Below, one piece after another: positions 1 through 15,396 of a DNA stretch of 64,000 nt (positions within the stretch are counted from its first letter, which is position 1; each line of letters begins with the position of its first letter). The notes beneath the pieces were generated by a model that was given only the letters and a program-made list of their open reading frames with translations, did not search any database and had not been told where the DNA came from. The DNA comes from Mucor racemosus (lineage: Eukaryota > Mucoromycota > Mucoromycetes > Mucorales > Mucoraceae): contig JAPEHQ010000001.1 of the NCBI GenBank assembly GCA_027405735.1, forward strand, positions 4,774,001 to 4,838,000, given 5' to 3'. The translations under genes and the position numbers were made by a program.

Positions 1-155
1 ATTTTTTCTCGATGTTATTTAGTGAAAAAAAAAGTTAGGTAGGGATGAAAAGTGAGACCCAGTTTCTAAGGAAAATGCAGCAGATTTTACGTGTTTTTGA
101 GCCTTTCATGAGATATAAAATAAATTTAGGTATAAGTAACATACTATGTTGAGTC
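1..155 (+). repeat. Repeat family A, copy 1 (truncated by window start)
   Basis: This matches the right-hand part of the copies at 11.6-12.9 kb and 50.5-51.7 kb: a gtgttatttagtg-like block, an A run, a gggatgaaaa block, and the gtgtttttgagcct block. It has the same orientation as the 50.5 kb copy. Bases 156-524 hold nothing I recognise; small open frames there are AT-rich and not convincing. Confidence 0.7.
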
Positions 156-524
156 GAGTAATGCCTATTAGTGCGTTATAGAGCCATGTGCCAAATGAAT
201 AATTTACCTGTTGATTGGGCCTGCAGTAAAATGGGGAGTGAAAAAGCGATAAAAGAATACTGCTGTTAAAATCCTTCTTTATTAAAATATGGATAATGTG
301 CAATAAAATGGTTATTCTACTTCTCTATTTATATTATTTGGTGATTATTTACTATCTGACAATTGTGTTGCAATTGTCAGTGATTCCGTTACTTTTGAAT
401 GTAAAAGTTAATTTATGCTTTCCTTTTTCACGCAATGTTTGTGAATTCCTTTGTGGGTTTAGATTTCATTTGAATATTTACTAGTAATGTGATATGATTT
501 TTATTGCATTTCATATATTACTCT

Positions 525-2159
525 TTAAAAATTATAAATACATATAGATAAGATGAAAAGTACAATTTGATATAATGTACACGAGCAGAAATATCTACTT
601 GGTGTACCAGCGGAAATATATATATGACCATCTTTACTGGTAATATTTGCAGAATTATGATGATGTTGATGCTTTCTTCGAAGGCCATGTTGATTAGAAG
701 TCTGCAACTCATTCATGACAATATCAGTCATGCCTTGTTGTTGATAAATCAACAAAGGGGGAATTGTATTAGGACTATTTATAGTCGAGTAGCCTAATTC
801 CTCGAAGACTTTTAAAAGCAGTGGTCCAATAGGCCCATTGTCTCCTCCACCTCGTTTGATGGCTTCTGCTAATGTCATGCCACGATCTTGCATAAATCGC
901 ATCAAAAATTCGGGAGATTTAGTGTACCTTTTGTAATCTACATGAGATATAGAAGAACCAGGTTGAAATGGTTGTAGAGCTGTTTCAAGAACAATTGGAT
1001 CCAATTCGGATGAGATGTCTAATCCAAGCGACCCTGATTTAGTAGCAAGATACCCCATTTCTTTTGCAGAAACAAACCCCGGTGCTTTTGTCAGATCAGA
1101 AATAGTCGCAGCATGGATTTTGTTCAACTGGCTTGTATACTTCGACACAGACATGGAAGAGCTTATGGGAATATTGTCATTGTCGTACTCAAGCACAGTC
1201 ATCAATCGATCCATGGCACTTTCCAGAAACTGGTATGGGTGCAATGCGCTGGTAGATGTAGGGTTAAGCATGCTTATGAGTTGATTTGCTAAAAATGGGG
1301 AAGGGTCTGGAGTTATTGCTTTGGTGGAAATATATTCATTCCATCCCGAGTAAAAGCCTAATCCATGCATGAATTCATGCTGTGTGTTTAAGAAAATGTT
1401 AGAATCAGATATAAAAAAAACTGATTATATAATATTTACAAGTATAACAAACGAGAAATCCGCTTGATTTGAGTCAATTGGAGCTCCATCTTCCTATATA
1501 ATGTACTGTCAGTAAGCTGGATCAAAATGTTAATTACTATAGAAATATACTTCAAACCAAAAAGGGGCGTCAGCATTAAAAACACTGAGTATATCATATT
1601 CTGCAAATGGTAAATGATCTTGAAGCATATACTGTTTGACAAGAGCCTGAGGATGTAAGCGCAATAATCCATCATCATTTAATAGTGGCATTGCTCGTGC
1701 TGGTGATGATCCACCTAGAGTCATCATATTTTTACCGCACTCATCGCCCATTTTACAGAACGATGCCAATGTAGCATTTACTTTGATAGGCTCCCGAAAT
1801 AAAATTACACTTGATATCATATCTCCTGCTTTTTTGAAGGCTCTTTCCGCCTTTTCGCATACATTTTTTGGCGCATGGAAGCATTTAAATGAAATTTCAA
1901 TTGGTGCAGATGTAGGTGGTATTTGCTGGTCTGTGGTAGATAAAAATCGGAGATATGAAGGGTGATCTTTGTCTGCTTTTGATAATACATTATCTTCCAT
2001 ATTGCATGGCACCCATTCATGTGTTTTCATATCTTTATTAATGAATGATTCATAATTACTATCCAAACACATGTATTTTTTGTTTTGCTGTTGTTGAATA
2101 GGCTGTGATGATACAAAACTTCCGAAAAGAATTAAACTTAAGTGTATTAAAAATAACAT
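525..2159 (-). CDS. Secreted zincin-like metallopeptidase (HExxH protein)
   Basis: Three exons: 2159-1551, 1493-1440 and 1379-525, giving about 505 residues. The protein starts with a hydrophobic signal peptide (MLFLIHLSLILFGSFVSSQP), so secretion is likely. Splicing exon 2 to exon 3 creates the run DFSFVILHEFMHGLGF. This holds an HExxH zinc-binding motif (His222, Glu223, His226) followed by GLGFYSGW. The Glu would activate water for peptide-bond hydrolysis. The metzincin pattern HExxHxxGxxH is not completed, so the third zinc ligand is unknown. Exon 1 has several Cys residues that could form disulfides. The last about 40 residues are hydrophobic and Cys-rich, and the true 3' end could differ by one more splice. 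The next gene, ATG13, ends 134 bp upstream on the same strand. The peptidase family cannot be named with certainty. Confidence 0.8.
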
Positions 2160-2293
2160 TTTGTGTTAATAATGCATAAAAGAAGAGAAAGAGTGTATAA
2201 ATGTCATTTTTATTCTTCCGGGAGCAAGCAAAATGTATATATTTATTTATCACGATATTTTTTTTTAAGTAATCCTCAAGAGCAAATTAAAAT

Positions 2294-5200
2294 TTATGAT
2301 TCACCATAGAATAATCGACGAGTAATTTTGGTACCTTGATCTTGCTGTATCATTTTGAACTTATTACTACTTGACCCTATAGGATCACTTTTTGAGCTAC
2401 CATCACTGCGGTTGTCGCTACCATCAAATATGGCCGCTGCATTTATAGCACTATTAGGTGAACATCCTGTACTAACTGCTCTTCTCATTTTACTACGAGT
2501 ATCGTCACTATCATCATTTAACACAGTTGCCATCTTGAGTTTTTGAAGGTAATCATCTCGATCACTACCATAATAGAAAGTACTGTTATGACCACTACTT
2601 GGCGCATTATCATCATATCCACCCAATTCGCTCATCTTAAATACTAGGGAATCATCGTCATCCAAAGCGCCACCGCTACCACCGCTGCTGCTGATACGAT
2701 GTTGATGCATAGGCATTTTTGGAGGTGGAGGTGGAGGTGGAGCTTGACGATTTTTAAGAGGTGAATAAGTTACAACATCTGCAGAATGTCTGTTGAAAAA
2801 CAAGTCGTTGGAATTACGAGATATTTTATTGTTAGTTGCTGTAGGATGAACAACAGATTCTGTATTATGAAGTGGAGATGGAATTGCTGGTAGATTTAAT
2901 CCTTTAGTAAGTGAAGATGATGATGATGATTCATAGGAATATTCTGTTTGTTGTGGTGGTTGTGGCTGTTTCAACTGTTGTTGACTAAAAGACATTGAAT
3001 CAGATAAAGTATTATGGGTTTCCTGGATATTCCTAAAATGGGATAATGGTTTCTACATGTGTACAACTAAAAGATAAACAACAGTGCTTATGTATCACTA
3101 TTTACAAATATTACCATCGTATCATCTTGTTCTAAATGTTGCTGCGCTGCTGTTGTTGTCTCGTTTGTGTCATTGATCGCAGTTTCATCAAAATTTGTTT
3201 GAGATGCTTGCTGTTGAAACAATTTCAATTCTTGTCTAGCAGCAATGAATCTCATAAATTCCTCTAAATCCTCTTCATCTTCTTCAGATTCCTATAATAT
3301 AATTTTTAGCTATCTTGAAATATAATTGATATCTTTGTGGATTTACTGACCTGATTGATGGAACTATGATCACTTGTTCTTGACCATCTCCTTGTCATAC
3401 TAATCCCAGCCATTGTATCACCTGCTATTGTTACATTATTGGAAGATCCAGTTCTTGGTATATGATGGCTACTACTGGCACTAGTATTGCTACTGCCACT
3501 GTTATTACCTTTAACAAAGAACTTTTCGAAACTAGACGAAAATTCAGGTTTACGGCCAAATGATCCACTTGCAGGTCTTGATCTTTCAGGTGTATTTGAA
3601 CGAGAATGAGGTGTAACTAGTTGATATGAAAAAAAAAAAATCAGTCAATAAAAGATTTCTGTAATAATATAATAAATTTCTCTAGTTACACATTAATTCT
3701 GTTTGGGGTGATGATGCTAAAGAAGGTGACTTGAATGGTGATACTAATGGTGCGGATATGCGTCTTTCCAGAAGGGATGTGTTGTTGGTAGTGGAAGCTG
3801 CCGTAGTAGAAGACGTAGAAATCATAGGATGATAATTGCTACGATTTGCTGTAGTGGTTGTTGTTGTATTTCGATATGATTGTAGTCTACTTTTTGCAGA
3901 TGTTGTGCTCGAAGCGGTTGGAAATACAGGTACAGGTGGTACAGTTCTTTCTTTACTTTTTTCCAATCTGTATTTTGTCATGGTAGGGGTAAAGAAATTC
4001 TCCTCAACATCTATGCCATGTAATGGAGACTCTTCTTTTGTATCGAATTTACAGTGTTCTCGAAATAACAATTTCAGTTTGAATGTACTATACTAAGTCA
4101 ATATCAATAAATATATATATATATAGATATGTGAATTTCATTAGAATAAACGCTAACTTTACCCTAAAGGTGTTGAAATTTCTTTGAATTCATACAATTG
4201 AATTGTATCGATATTTGTAAGGGCATGATCTATATATTATCAGTTAGACTCGGTGGAACCTTAATCACAAATGGTTCGTATAAAATACCAAGTGAAATTT
4301 CATCTTTGCGATTTGATTTAGTTGTAGATAATCTATATCCTAATGAGATTTCTCCATCATGCAATCTTAAACGCTGATATAAACTATGGCTAGGTAATAT
4401 TCTCACCAGCGAATGCAATGATCTAAAGAACACAATTGACCTTTTATACAAATTTGGCAAGTCAACGGGATAATCAGGCAAAGGATGACTATTTGGTCCT
4501 TTTTTTTTTAGTACAACCCACGCTCACCTCTTTTACCATGCGATTTCCAACTTACTTTAATGATAACGTCCACGATTCAATTAATATACGTTGAACATCG
4601 TTTTGTTGTATTCCTAAATCTAATTTGCGCCAACCATGAATATCATCACCTTCTTGTAACAAATCTGGCTCAGTTGTTTCTAGATAAATATCAATTACAA
4701 GTGGTGGTGCTTCTTCTTCATTGTGTTGATATTTAACTAGTGATTTCCAAAATTTAAGCTCTTCTTTTAGTTTTTCATTATCGTTTGTAGTTATATTGAA
4801 CTATAATTTACTTTTATAATTTAGCATGAATGCATGATTTATTTATTCAGTTACAATGCAAAAATATGCACAATACATACCCATTTATTTAATTTCTTTT
4901 TTCCTGGTGTATTTTTTATGTTTGGTATCCTTGATTGTATAATAATTTGAGCTGTCTTGGTATAAAAATTCTGTTTCATGCATATGTGAGATGTTAATGT
5001 TTGCAAGAAAAAATGAGAACAATATACCTGAATGATAGATTCTAATTTAGCATTTCTAGTATTACTACTAGTTGAAATTGAAGAAGATGAAGAGAGTGGA
5101 ATTATAGGCGATTGCCCTTTTCTATAGCTATTATTTCTGCTATTACCACTGGGAACAGAAGAACGATTGGCAGCTGCGGATAGTAGAATTGATGCGGAAG

Positions 5201-5315
5201 GCGATAACGAAGCAGTTGAAGAAGCTAATGAGCCCTTTGATAAACTGTTAGTTGATGTGATAATAGGGTCTGGAGGTTTATTTTGTTTAGGTGAATTTGA
5301 TAGAGATTTAGTCAT
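2294..5315 (-). CDS. ATG13: Autophagy-related protein 13 (Atg13)
   Basis: Nine exons: 5315-5028, 4970-4881, 4800-4556, 4488-4289, 4229-4163, 4087-3690, 3616-3351, 3291-3115 and 3022-2294. All phases agree and give about 819 residues. Atg13 is the regulatory subunit of the Atg1 kinase complex that starts autophagosome formation under TORC1 control. The HORMA domain spans about residues 97-310: it opens with NFYTKTAQIIIQSRI, continues with PPLVIDIYLETT and YKRSIVFFRSLHSLVRILP, and closes with LLFREHCKF. These match the family order. The rest (about 310-819) is Ser/Thr/Asn-rich and probably disordered, with a poly-Pro run near residue 650; this is where family members carry phosphosites and Atg1/Atg17-binding motifs. 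Residues 1-96 form an extra Ser-rich N-terminal extension. The intron ending at 4230 has a clear CTAAC branch site. Confidence 0.93.
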
Positions 5316-5889
5316 TTATATAACTGAGAAAAGAAAGAAAAAACAAACAAAAAAAAACAAAAGGTGGAAAAGATAGGAAAAAAAATCAAGGTACATGGAA
5401 ATAGTATGTATATTTATAGGTACATATATGGTTATTTATGCTGTATCATTTGTGTGTGAATAAAATGTAATTGAACCAGCTGTTGTAGGTGAGTTCAGCA
5501 ATAGCAACTCGCCCTAGTGGATGTATAATTTTCAGTTTTTTTTTAAAAAATATGAAGTTTTTGAAAGTTTTTTCAGAGGCATCAAGACCACACAAATCAA
5601 ATCCACAAAGCAAAACTCAAAGTAAAGGATGTCAAAAGTAAGCTAGTAATTTTTGTTTTATAAAAAACGTATAATTAATACATGAATTTTTGATTTAAAA
5701 AAGCAATTATCGAATTATTTTTCTTAAATTTAATACTTTATTTATATGGTCAAAATAAAGGTTGTGTATATGGGAGGGAGAAATGAACAAATTCTTTGAA
5801 ATGAAGTTACAAAAGAAAAAAGGAGATTGGGAAAATATATATGATTATTTTTGTTATGAGAAAAAAAAAAGATATGAAATAACTATAAA
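5316..5889. other. Intergenic: ATG13 promoter and GFA1 3' region
   Basis: This gap of about 570 bp separates two same-strand genes. It is AT-rich with A runs near 5335-5385. No further gene or repeat is visible. Confidence 0.5.
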
Positions 5890-8267
<2,378 letters not shown>

Positions 8268-11200
8268 AATTTACTAGTTGGATAGATTGATGGAGAAAAA
8301 AATAGGAGAAGAAGAGAAAAGAGAAATCAGAAAAAGATGTGATTTACAAGTAGGTCTTTTTATATGAAATCTAGCCCAACAAACAATTCATTTTCATCCG
8401 CGGAGAGTGTGTAGCGACAGATACTAACTTGTTATCCCGCGGCCACGCCCTTGAACTGTGTCCTCCTCGTTTAGTTTGAGCAAAATCTTTGTTTCCGATG
8501 GCTGGTACCCAAAAATAACCAGCCAATCGATATATGAGTAACTCGATATCTATTTTTGAACATTTTATAATTAAAATATCATGGTAATTATAACCTTTTG
8601 AATAATTGAGGGTTTGTAATAAATTCAAGATGTTTATAAAAGCAAACCCAAAAGGGGAGTTATGGTCGTCTATAAGATGTGTGTATATCATTTAGAATGT
8701 CTAGATGTTTTGTTGGGATTTACAAATCGCATGGGGGGATGATTGATTTTTGAACAAAACGTCTGAAATGTTTGTAATAGTACATAATTCCCCCCTCCCC
8801 CCATGGTTTCTTTTTGTATAAAATACAGAATCGCCATGGAATATCAAACTAAATTAGTATATAAAATATCAGTTTTTTTTTTTTTTTTCTGTTGCTGCTA
8901 AAAATAGTTGAAAATTGCGAGTTTTGCCATGTAATTCTCCTTTTTATTACCTTTTTCCATGATTCAATACTAACTTTTTAATATTAAAAGCCAGTAATGT
9001 CCTGAATGGATGTCTTACATGTGTAAAAACGCATCTTATCTCTCTTATGCATGCTTTTTTTTTCAAATGTATTTTGTAACTCGGGAAAACCAAGCCATGG
9101 AACATCAAGACGGACCTTTTTTTTTTTTTTTTTTTTTTTTTATTTATTTATTGAGGATACTAGCATTTACTCTCACTCTGAAATAATATAGATACGCTAA
9201 TTAACTTGATGTATCACTTAATTTGCACTCCAGGATAAGATTTGATATCAAATAGAAAACTGTTTCTGATCCATGTCACATTCGAAGCTGACATTGTCAT
9301 ACTTGAAATTAATTGCTGTTCTATATTTGTTGTTTACCCTTATTTGTTTGCATGGCCTTTTATGATTCTACTATTTGTATATGGCCCCCCGATTGACATA
9401 TATTCGATCTTTTTATTTATTATTTTTTTTTTTTCTAGTGGAAATTTCAGCTACATAGTTTCATGGATATCTTGATTTTTTAAATAAAATATAAAATTTT
9501 AAGGTTAATTAGTGATATTATATTGAATTAATGGCATAAATATAATAATCAAAACAAAATGACAGCATATGTACAATATCATCATAAATCAGTTTTCCCA
9601 TTACAGTTTAGCACACATGCTATAAATATTTACTTGAAAATATGAGTTGTTACTCATTTCCTTGATTCATGCTGGAAGGTTACAAATGTAGCAACCTACA
9701 AGTCTAGTTCCTCTCTTCGTGGTTTTTTTTAATCCTATAAAACCCCGTAAATATTCATATAATATTGTTTTGCTCGTTAAGAGTGATACAGTTAGACAAA
9801 GATGGAATTTCAATATAATTATAAAAGATCCGTGGAACAGGAAATTATATCATATTTTACAGAAGATTCAAACCGAGAAAAAACTCTCCAAATTTTTGTT
9901 GTTGTTGCTGAAACGCCAAATATTTATTTTTGGAAAATACATTTTATGCCATGGAGTGGCTGAAACCTATTGCGTCTTTTGGACTCTTACTACTATCAGT
10001 TAAAAAGCCTTTGCTTTGCTTAGCTCATTTGTTTATAATTATAAACTGGTTAGTGGTGGTGGGTAAATGCCTTAAATTGCTTTAAAACTTGCCAAATAAT
10101 ATACTGGCACGACCCTTTTCCCAAAAATAGAGTTAAAAGCGAGCAAAAGAAGAAAAGCAGGAGGAGAAAATGTGCTACATGACAGTTTTTAAATTTCAGC
10201 TGCATAGTAAACCTCAAACCATTTTCTCAAATGACAACAATAACACACACAAATAAGGTACTTCAAAATCGCTTTTTATTTGTAACTGAATTTCATTTGG
10301 TACAAATACATCAAACAGCAGGTACATCGAACTATATTTCCTGTTTTTGTATACCAGAATTAGGCGCCATTACTGTTGTTATTATTATTGCTGCAAAAAT
10401 CGGAGCGCAAGATACATTTTTTGAAATTTTAAATGAAAAAGAATAGTAGAAAATTGATATATTCAACACTATTTGGATACAATAATACAGTATTAAAAAT
10501 ATGAAAGTATACCTAGCACAATAGCAAAGCAATACTTTAAATATATTTTTGTTTGCTGTGTGTGATAAACTAGAAAAAAATCTTTAAAAGACGATTTTAA
10601 TTTTTGATGGAGAAATTTCAGAAAGAAATCATAAAAATTTTCTTTTCCCCTCCCCCAGAAAAAACGCATTTTTAGAACTGGAAGATGTACATTAGGATTT
10701 TATTATTAATAAAATGCATATATATTATGTGCCAAACGTATAGCACCCTTGCACTATTCCACTTCGTTATAGCTGCAGTTGTTACAGTATGTTTCGAAGT
10801 CAATAACGAAATTATTCTATCAGTTACTCCATCAAAATCCTTTTTTCTAAATTTTAGTCATTAAATAGCGCTGTCTACTATTTTTTCATCATTAATGATT
10901 GACTATCTAATAAAACAACACAGTTGATAATCAAAATTTACGATTTTTTGGTAATTTTTTAGTATTTATTTGCTTGCAGTTATTCAAATCAGTATTTGAA
11001 ATCCGATGTTTTTTCAAAAAATAAATGTAGAACATATTGCACTACAACTTTGATTGCAAATAAAGAGTACGTTTACTCATCAATCACGATAGTTTTTATT
11101 GCCATGTATGTTGGTTTTGGCTGGTTTAGTGCTATCTCTAATTTGAAATGTTCGGCTAAATCACAAAACTACTTGAAAAAAAGTAGACATTTGACGTCTA

Positions 11201-11639
11201 CGATTTAATCAGCAAATCAATGCGATGCTAAAATTGGGATTCTGGATATTCTTACACATGTAGTAAATATTTTGAAGCTTCCTAGTGCACATCTAGGTAT
11301 AAGCGCTCTTTTACAACGATACTTTTTTTGGCACACAGGAGCTTGTGGAAGTTGCCATTTGAGATCATTATGTCAAAAATGCGTACCTATTCCTATGTAA
11401 AATTGGAAGTTACTAGCATCAAAATATGCCAAGATAGGGTTTTTGTTGTCAAATAGGCTCTGGATAGTTTCAGGTGGTTTTCAAATGGTTTTTAAATATT
11501 TTCGCCTAATATTAAGTCGAATTATTACGTCAAATCTTCAAAAACAACGTATCTTTCTTCCTCTATTCTGGGCCATTAATATCTTTTTAAAAATAAAAGA
11601 GTAAATACCATAATATAAGTGCACTATCCTAACATTATT
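8268..11639. other. Gene-free AT-rich region upstream of GFA1
   Basis: The first few hundred bases are the GFA1 promoter; a TATA-like tttttatat lies at 8356-8364 and a GC-rich patch at about 8398-8440. Homopolymer T runs occur at 8873-8890 and 9117-9140. Small frames at 9719-10003, 10231-10446 and 10996-11208 match nothing I know and lack coding character. No RNA gene was seen. Confidence 0.5.
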
Positions 11640-12940
11640 ACTGACCCGAATTAACCTAAAATCAATTGTACAAAATTAAGTTCCTAAATTAAGGTGTTAA
11701 ATTTTTGTGTTCACAAAATAGATCCAGTTAAAAGTTACTCTGCATTTTTTGTTTCAGCAAAAAATATTGATTTTTTGTTGAGATAACCAAAATAGTAGTT
11801 CTTATCACAGCTTAAGCCCTATATTATCGGTGGTTTAAAATCGATTCGAAAAAAATGAACGAAAAATGATTCAAAAAACAAAATCGTTTAAATGCTCATA
11901 AACTACAAAGTAAGTAAACCTAGCGTATTAAATGGTTTTTATACAGCTTTAAATTCTTCATCCATTTAAATAAAATTCAAAAAAATGTTTCACGTAAAAT
12001 TTTGCGCAAAATGCAATTGAAATTTTGGAGGTTTTTTTAATATACAGAACACTTTTTATAAACATATTTTAAATTCATATAATGGAAATCATGCATCACA
12101 AAATTATCTATTGATTGAGCTATTGTTGAGCCTTTTAGCTGCATTTTTTGTAGAGAAAACGAGATTTTCGTCCAAAATTTTTTGAAATTCAAAATTTGGG
12201 ATGAGGGTATATAAGGGAAAAATTGAGGTTAGAAATGAAGATATCTCACTGTACACATTTTTGAGGATATCTCCACGAAAAATTGATATTTTCAAAAAAA
12301 CTAAATTGGGTTTAAGAGAGCTCAACGAGCTTGATGATTCGAATGTAAAAAAAAATGCTGCTCAATATAACAAATATTTTGAAATCTATTACAAAATTGT
12401 CTGAAAAAATGAAAAAAAAATAAAAGTGCTCAGAATTTTTTTAAACTAAAATATGTTATAGAGTACTTTTAAACAAGTAAGTTTTGTTATTAAAACATAT
12501 TAGTATAGCTTAATTTTTTTTGGAGATATGAAGCCTCAAAGTTTTTAATTTTAGCAGTGAAATACGCGTAAAAATCTGAAACATTAGCAATAAAAAATTA
12601 ATACCAACTGCAAAAAATAGGATATTTCCGGATACTTGTTTTTGAATTAAAGTTGAACATTTCAGTTATATTGGCATATAATTTTTTTTTGGTGTTATTT
12701 AGTGAAAAAAAAAGTAGAGCAGGGATGAAAAGTGAGACTCAGTTTTCAAGGAAAAAGCAGTAAATTTTATATGTTTTTGAGTCTTTGAATCTTCTGTGAG
12801 ATATAGAATAAGTTTGGGAATAAGTAGCATAGTTCCACCAATTTATATCTGTTTAGCAGTGGCTATGGTATATCCTAAAGGTGTTTAGTATGAAGTTAGC
12901 TATAAAAAAGAGGGCACGTTTCGAAATTTGAAGATTGAGG
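11640..12940 (+). repeat. Repeat family A, copy 2 (full-length, diverged)
   Basis: The copy lines up along its whole length with the inverted-repeat arm at 50465-51720: the ctctgcattttttgtt block near 11740, the gggatgagggtat block at 12200, the ctcaacgagcttgatgat block at 12321-12338, the tacgcgtaaaaatctgaaac block at 12565, and the gggatgaaaagtgaga block at 12722. It has many substitutions and small indels. Both strands contain short open frames that resemble those of other copies, but conservation is at the DNA level. Bases 12941-13639 downstream hold no recognisable gene. Confidence 0.75.
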
Positions 12941-13639
12941 ATTTTGAATAATATTAAAGCTTGAATTTTTCTGAAATGGCTGCACTATGAAAACACTGTC
13001 AAAATTCGTTTAACATGTGGTATAGAGTGTAGCTTTCTCCTAGATACAACAAGTCAATGGTCTGTTAATTATCAAATATAAAAAAGTAAGGTAAATATAA
13101 TAAAGTATAATAAGCAATAATAAAAAATGCAAAAGTTTCTACTTTTTAACTAAAGATAGTTGTACCAATTCTGAAGATTTTAGAAATATTACATCAAATT
13201 AAAGGTGAATTTCGGCTGATCAAGAGGAGATTGCAACTCAAAGGTTGAAGCAATAGCTGTAAACTGAAGCTGTTTCTTTGTCTCCAATTTTACAATAAAA
13301 AACAGAAAACTGTAATTAATCATATATCAGGCGCTCAAGTACAACATTTTATCATTTGAAAACTTATAACTCATATCAACTTAAACAAGCAAGCTTCACT
13401 ATTCTCATATAACAAATCAATCTAAGTGAATTATTGATGAACAAGCAGGTAAGCTAGTAGTAGTCTCGGCATATATTATGATATAAAAAGTTTCTTAATG
13501 GCTTGTAACACTTAAATTTTGAATATATAAAAAGCCCATTATCATCCCATCGTTGGTCATACACTGACATGAGGAATATATGAGGATGTCTTTTAATATA
13601 TTTGTAATACTGAAGAATTTATTTAGCGTAGTATTACTG

Positions 13640-14958
13640 TTATATCTTTTGTGCAGCGACGGCATTCATGTAGGTATATGCTTCAGAAGTGACCAAACCT
13701 TCACACAATTCTTGAAGGAACGTTTGTTGAACATCCTCAGTTTCCAAGCCAATTTTTGGCCCAAGAACAGGCAACATGCTCTTGATGCCTTCTCTCCAAT
13801 CCCAAAGAAACTTCTTTGCGGCACTTGTATTAGAGGCTATGATTTGGTTGTAGTATGAGAATAGTTATACTTGTAATTGTAACGCTAAATCAAGTACTTA
13901 CTCATGTCAATCGATCTGTAATCTGTTTGGATAATCTTTGCATTTTCATTAGCGGTGACCATTTTCTCTAATTTAAGTGCAATACGAGGGTCTTGACCTC
14001 TAGATCTACAAGCAGTATGAACTAGAATAGGAACATGTAAGGCTCAATTAATGCATTAACTATACGAAATCAACTTACTTCCGTTTAATGCTTTTTCAAT
14101 GGCAACATTTCCACCTCCGGTCATCTAAAGTTTAATGAGTTTGAATGGACATCTCTCACGCACGCAACATTGTATCACACGGATACTAACCTTTAAATCA
14201 AATTCAAGTAATTGAATAATACCTCCAGGCTTAGTCACTCTCAATATTTCTTTAATGGCAATAGGCCATTCATTTTCACGCAAAGCCAAAATGAATAATC
14301 GCATATGAACAAAATCAAATGTATTGTCTGGATAATCAAGTTTTTCAACGACATTACCATAGCTCCAGTGAAATTGACTGGGTGTAACGTTGCTGCTGCT
14401 TATTTGTACCATATCACAACCTTCATATGTGCAATTAGGGTAATCTATAACCATGTCCTATAAAAATTTTGTGTCAACGATGATCAGTTGGATTTGACGA
14501 ATTACAATATACCATAATCCAAGCACCAGCTCCACACCCTACATCAAGGATAGAAATACCTTTTTCGAAATCGAGTGATTCCTTGACACTTTTTATAATG
14601 TTTCTACATAATACAGACATGTTGGCATATTTATCAATTATTGGATGTATATTATTACCCTTCATATAATTCCTTGATAGCAAAGTGTTGCTATAATAAG
14701 AGTTAGCATTCAATTAAAAGAAAATCTAGTTATGATTATCGAACTCACACCGGTAAGTCTATGTTGTTCTTCTTCATCTTTTGGCAACCAATAAGTTGAA
14801 GCTTGATGGGTATGAAAATCTCTTTTTGATTGCAAAGAGCTAACATGTGCTTCTGTTGTGGTGGCAGTAGTAGCGGTATTAGCGGCTGAGTCGATCATTT
14901 TGGGTGCAGGGTCTTTCTTTTCGATATTTTTATAAAATTTCGTTAGAGGTTGACCCAT
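13640..14958 (-). CDS. Class I SAM-dependent methyltransferase
   Basis: Seven exons: 14958-14749, 14690-14659, 14603-14513, 14457-14191, 14124-14079, 14021-13902 and 13836-13640, giving 320 residues. Motif I is ILDVGCGAGAWIMD, the SAM-binding Gly-rich loop. It is followed by the acidic YEGCDM strand end, DNTFDFVHMR (motif IV) and EILRVTKPGGIIQLLE (post-motif). The order fits the methyltransferase family common in fungi, in which QHFAIKELYEGN precedes motif I. Substrate unknown; small molecule or protein are both possible. The N-terminus is low-complexity (Ala/Thr), with a possible N-myristoylation-like MGQPLTKFYK start. Exon 2 is only 32 nt, and the 55-nt intron after it has no stop codon in one frame, which can mislead gene callers. 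Confidence 0.9.
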
Positions 14959-15396
14959 TTGCTAAACAAGAAGCATGGGGCAAAAGAGAAGGGGCCCCTT
15001 TTTATGCTAAAAATCTAAATCATAATTCGATTGTACTGGTTTTACTTTGGTGGTACAATACTATCTATTCCGATGCAATGAAATGGTGATACATTAATGA
15101 TTATACAGTATTTAAAGTTTTTTTTTCTTTTGCAATTTATTGAATAGGTAAAGAAGGGGGTATTTTCATTATATATAGATATTAGGTTATTAAAGCTAAA
15201 TTTTGTTTTTTGTAGGTTTGCATTATATAGATTTTGCGGGAAAAGGGGTTATATTTGTATATTACAAGCAAGAAAGAAATGAAAATGAAATGTGTATGTA
15301 GGCTGTATGTAAAACCAATGGAAGAACCATTGTTCCTTGCTTGATTGTCGAATAGCATGCAAGAAATTAGTGTTTATGTGTGTATATGTAATCATT
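14959..15396. other. Intergenic: methyltransferase promoter and RFX 3' region
   Basis: About 440 bp between two same-strand genes. It contains T runs near 15118-15128 and an AT-rich stretch; no gene, repeat or RNA was recognised. Confidence 0.45.

Noticed and set aside
9719..10003. 94-codon frame in the 8-13 kb gap
   Set aside because: It lacks an ATG, has AT-driven composition and no recognisable motif.
14485..14713. Apparent 79-codon exon and a one-base frameshift in the methyltransferase gene
   Set aside because: A 55-nt intron (14658-14604) with a normal donor and acceptor restores the frame and the family sequence.
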